In this document: positions 61,665 to 64,000 of the stretch, piece after piece
How positions within the stretch are numbered: the stretch's first letter is position 1
Layout: each line of letters starts with the position of its first letter
NCBI RefSeq assembly: GCF_004209775.1
Contig: NZ_CP035914.1
Coordinates: 496,001-560,000, forward strand
From: Synechococcus sp. WH 8101
Lineage (GTDB): Bacteria; Cyanobacteriota; Cyanobacteriia; PCC-6307; Cyanobiaceae
Length of the DNA stretch: 64,000 bases
Reading direction: 5' to 3'
Program-made: the position numbers and the translations under genes
Notes under the pieces: model-generated
Told to the model about the DNA's origin: nothing
The model's input: only the letters and a program-made list of their open reading frames with translations
The model's database searches: none

Positions 61665-61673
61665 TGGCGGCTA

Positions 61674-62933
61674 TCAGAGGCTGCTGCCTTGTTGCAGCCG
61701 GGAGGCTTCTGCCTGCAGGAGGGTGGCGGCTTTATCCGCCACATCCTCCCAGGGAAGCTTGAGGTCGGGGCGGCCGAAGTGGCCATAGGCCGCGGTATCG
61801 CGATAGAAACGGCCTCCGTTCAACGCCGGCATCTCCCGGAGCTTGAACTGTTCGATGATGGCGCCGGGGCGCAGATCGAAGTGCTGATTCACCAGTTCGG
61901 TGAGCTCGGCGTTCGATACCTTGCCGGTGCCGAAAGCATCGACAAGAATCGATACCGGCTTGGCGACGCCGATGGCGTAGCTCAGCTGCACTTCAGCTCG
62001 CTTGGCCAGACCGGCGGCCACCAGGCACTTAGCGACGTAGCGGGCGGCGTAGGCCGCCGAACGATCCACTTTGGTGGGATCTTTGCCGGAGAATGCACCA
62101 CCGCCATGGCGGGCGTAGCCGCCGTAGGTGTCCACGATGATCTTGCGACCGGTTAGACCCGCATCCCCCTGAGGGCCTCCCACCACAAACTTCCCAGTGG
62201 GATTGACCAGATAGCGGGTGCTGTCTTTGCTGGGGCGCAGGGGGAGGTCGGCTGTCGCCGGTTCCACCACATGGGTCCAGAGATCGTCGCTGATTTTCTG
62301 GCGCACCTCCTGCTCACCACTCATGCCGGCCACCTCGGCGGTGTGCTGGGTGGAGATCAGGATGGTGTCGATCGCCACGGGCTTGTCGTTCTCATACACG
62401 ACACTCACCTGCGTCTTGCCATCCGGCAGCAGGTAATCAAGGCTGCCGTTGTGGCGCACTTCGGCCAGGCGACGCGAGAGCCGGTGGGCGAGGCTGATCG
62501 GCAGGGGCATCAGCTCCGGCGTTTCGTCGCAGGCGTAGCCAAACATGATGCCCTGATCGCCGGCCCCCACCTTGTCGAGGGGATCGCCGGCGTGATCATC
62601 GGCCTCATCCACGCCCTGGGCAATGTCGGGCGATTGCTGATCCAGGGCCACCAGCACCGCGCAGCTGTTGGCATCGAAACCGCCGGCCCGGGCACCGCTG
62701 TAGCCGATGTCGCGGATCACATCCCTCACTAGATGAATGAAATCCACCTGAGCCTTGGAGGTGACTTCACCCGTGATCATGCAGAGACCGGTGTTGACCA
62801 CGGTTTCGCAGGCCACCCGGCTGGCACTGTCCTGGGCGAGCAGCGCGTCGAGCACGGCATCGCTGACCTGATCACAGATCTTGTCGGGATGGCCTTCGGT
62901 GACGGATTCGGAGGTGAAGACGTAACGGCTCAT
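61674..62933 (-). CDS. metK: S-adenosylmethionine synthase
   Basis: A 419-residue enzyme making AdoMet from methionine and ATP. Conserved stretches include [16 protein letters not shown] near the start, the [11 protein letters not shown] loop near residue 126, and [16 protein letters not shown]-loop near residue 281. All three are intact and the length is normal for cyanobacteria. Confidence 0.96.
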   Translation of the reverse strand: MSRYVFTSESVTEGHPDKICDQVSDAVLDALLAQDSASRVACETVVNTGLCMITGEVTSKAQVDFIHLVRDVIRDIGYSGARAGGFDANSCAVLVALDQQSPDIAQGVDEADDHAGDPLDKVGAGDQGIMFGYACDETPELMPLPISLAHRLSRRLAEVRHNGSLDYLLPDGKTQVSVVYENDKPVAIDTILISTQHTAEVAGMSGEQEVRQKISDDLWTHVVEPATADLPLRPSKDSTRYLVNPTGKFVVGGPQGDAGLTGRKIIVDTYGGYARHGGGAFSGKDPTKVDRSAAYAARYVAKCLVAAGLAKRAEVQLSYAIGVAKPVSILVDAFGTGKVSNAELTELVNQHFDLRPGAIIEQFKLREMPALNGGRFYRDTAAYGHFGRPDLKLPWEDVADKAATLLQAEASRLQQGSSL

Positions 62934-62972
62934 GAGTTGCAGTAGCTGCGGCGACTGTAGGGGGAAGTGTTT

Positions 62973-63743
62973 TCACGTCAAACACTCCACCTGGAGCTCG
63001 CGCCAGTGTTGAATCAGATGCTGGTGGCCGGTGAGGCGAGGTGGTTGCTGCCATCCAGCCACGTAGCCGAGAGTCACCGCCACGCCGGCCTCCCGTGCCA
63101 TGTGCAGATCGGAATCAGCGTCGCCGATCAGGGCACAACGCCGGTGGTCAAGCTGCATCTGCTTGCAGAGGCGATGCACCGCGGCGGGATCCGGCTTGCA
63201 GGGAGTGTCGTCGGCGCTCCAGATGGCGCTCACCAGGGGGTGGAGACCATGATTGTCCAGAAACCGCTCGATTCCCTGGCGCGAATCGTTGCTGATCACC
63301 GCACAGCGAACGCCCGCTGCCTGCAAGGCGTGGAGGACGCGATCGGCCTCTGGCAGCAGCGGGCTGGGCTGCTCGGCGAGGGCCTGATCAGCGAGCTGAA
63401 AGCAGGCGTCGGCCAGTCGCAAGGCCTGGGGCCAGGAGGGTTCCAGCTGGGTAACGGTGGCAGCTGTGGCGATGAGGTTGTGCTGGCGTGAGGCCACGGC
63501 CAGCAGGCCAGTAGGGGAGACCCCGGCGGCACTGATGCCATAGAGCCGTTGCAGTTGATCCACCAGCTGCTCGCAAACGCCGGCGGAGTGACCGGCCTGG
63601 CGGAATACCGTGGCAGCCGCTTGAAGTCGCTGCCGACCGAGGCCGATCAGGTGGGGTTCGCTATGAGACAGGGTGCCGTCCTTGTCGAACAGCACCCCGT
63701 CAACGTCGGCCAGGGTGATGCCGTTGAGCAGCAACCGGGCCAT
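62973..63743 (-). CDS. HAD-superfamily hydrolase (phosphoglycolate phosphatase-like)
   Basis: A 256-residue HAD phosphatase. Motif I, V-L-F-D-K-D-G-T-L, lies near residue 17; motif II is C-A-V-I-S-N-D; motif III Lys is in D-D-T-P-C-K-P-D-P-A; motif IV is A-L-I-G-D-A-D-S-D. The cap domain lies between residues 30 and 140, the Gph/C1-cap layout. Substrate cannot be told; it might be 2-phosphoglycolate of photorespiration. Confidence 0.82.
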   Translation of the reverse strand: MARLLLNGITLADVDGVLFDKDGTLSHSEPHLIGLGRQRLQAAATVFRQAGHSAGVCEQLVDQLQRLYGISAAGVSPTGLLAVASRQHNLIATAATVTQLEPSWPQALRLADACFQLADQALAEQPSPLLPEADRVLHALQAAGVRCAVISNDSRQGIERFLDNHGLHPLVSAIWSADDTPCKPDPAAVHRLCKQMQLDHRRCALIGDADSDLHMAREAGVAVTLGYVAGWQQPPRLTGHQHLIQHWRELQVECLT

Positions 63744-63765
63744 GAATGGAAGGCTGGACCGTTGA

Positions 63766-64000
63766 TCAGCCCATCATGCCGTAGCCATCGTCGCCTTCCT
63801 CGGCCTGCTCCAGCAGCATCTGCTTGTAGCGGGCTGCCATCTCCTCGGCCTTTTCGAACACCTTCTGGGGATCGGTGAGCATGTCGCCCGGTTCCGGTTC
63901 GAGTGCCTTGGTAGAGAGGGAAATCCGACCCCGCTCGGCATCGAGGTCGATGATCATCACCTTCATCTGATCATTCACATTGAGCACCGAGTGCGGCGTT
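63766..64000 (-). CDS. rpsA: 30S ribosomal protein S1, C-terminal part (runs off the window)
   Basis: The visible 77 residues include the end of an S1 OB-fold repeat (V-M-I-I-D-L-D-A-E-R-G-R-I-S-L-S-T-K-A-L-E) and an acidic C-terminus, A-E-E-M-A-A-R-Y-K-Q-M-L-L-E-Q, ending G-Y-G-M-M-G. This tail is typical of cyanobacterial S1. The N-terminal part lies beyond 64000. Confidence 0.85.
   Translation of the reverse strand, partial: TPHSVLNVNDQMKVMIIDLDAERGRISLSTKALEPEPGDMLTDPQKVFEKAEEMAARYKQMLLEQAEEGDDGYGMMG

Overview
The window is GC-rich chromosome from a unicellular picocyanobacterium of the Synechococcus/Cyanobium group. The evidence is psaD, the carotenoid gene crtD, cyanobacterial-type gshA, fused panC-cmk, tandem CobO-type domains, DUF2839 and CAAD proteins, and a phycocyanin rod locus (cpcBA, cpcC, cpcD, cpcE, cpcF, cpcT). 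No phycoerythrin gene is present, which fits a green, phycocyanin-only pigment type; the species itself is inference.

Region 1 (1-33.9 kb) is ordinary housekeeping chromosome: tyrA, crtD, a sulfur-carrier activation pair (MPN protease plus MoeB-rhodanese), CobO-like protein, larE, speD, recF, tRNA-Arg, the overlapping run trpE-gshA-ppc-GNAT, psaD, the overlapping run mrp-rodA-histidine kinase, hemF, a cell-wall amidase, RNase D, an LpxB-related protein, tRNA-Cys, purM, rlpA and panC-cmk.

Region 2 (33.9-51.8 kb) is the phycobilisome rod locus, nearly all on the minus strand. It runs cpcT, a linker cpcC paralogue, cpcD, then an array of six identical cpcBA pairs alternating with five identical cpcC genes, then the lyase genes cpcE and cpcF. 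The repeat unit is 2,437 bp, and the array of 13,424 bp ends in a partial sixth unit. The only difference I could find between units is one synonymous base in cpcB that alternates strictly along the array (GTG in copies 1, 3, 5; GTC in copies 2, 4, 6). This points to amplification of a two-unit block, or to an assembly artefact with that structure. Within a unit, cpcC and cpcBA each have their own terminator.

Region 3 (51.8-59.2 kb) is an integrative element of about 7.4 kb inserted at the 3' end of tRNA-Phe. A 26-bp direct repeat of the tRNA end marks both ends, and repeated CACCTACC-type motifs beside each end look like integrase arm sites. It carries a tyrosine integrase, a serine recombinase, a primase-like zinc-ribbon protein, an AT-rich control region, a tightly overlapping operon of small unknown genes led by two probable ribbon-helix-helix proteins, a SAM methyltransferase, a remnant resembling a phage single-strand annealing protein, and three unknown small genes. 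In layout it resembles the tRNA-targeting tycheposon/satellite elements of marine picocyanobacteria. Base composition is mixed and clearly lower in GC than the host between about 52.3 and 58.5 kb.

Region 4 (59.2-64 kb) returns to housekeeping chromosome: tRNA-Phe, comF-like gene, DUF2470 protein, a possible 40-residue membrane protein, a FGGY sugar kinase, metK, a HAD phosphatase and the 3' end of the ribosomal protein S1 gene.
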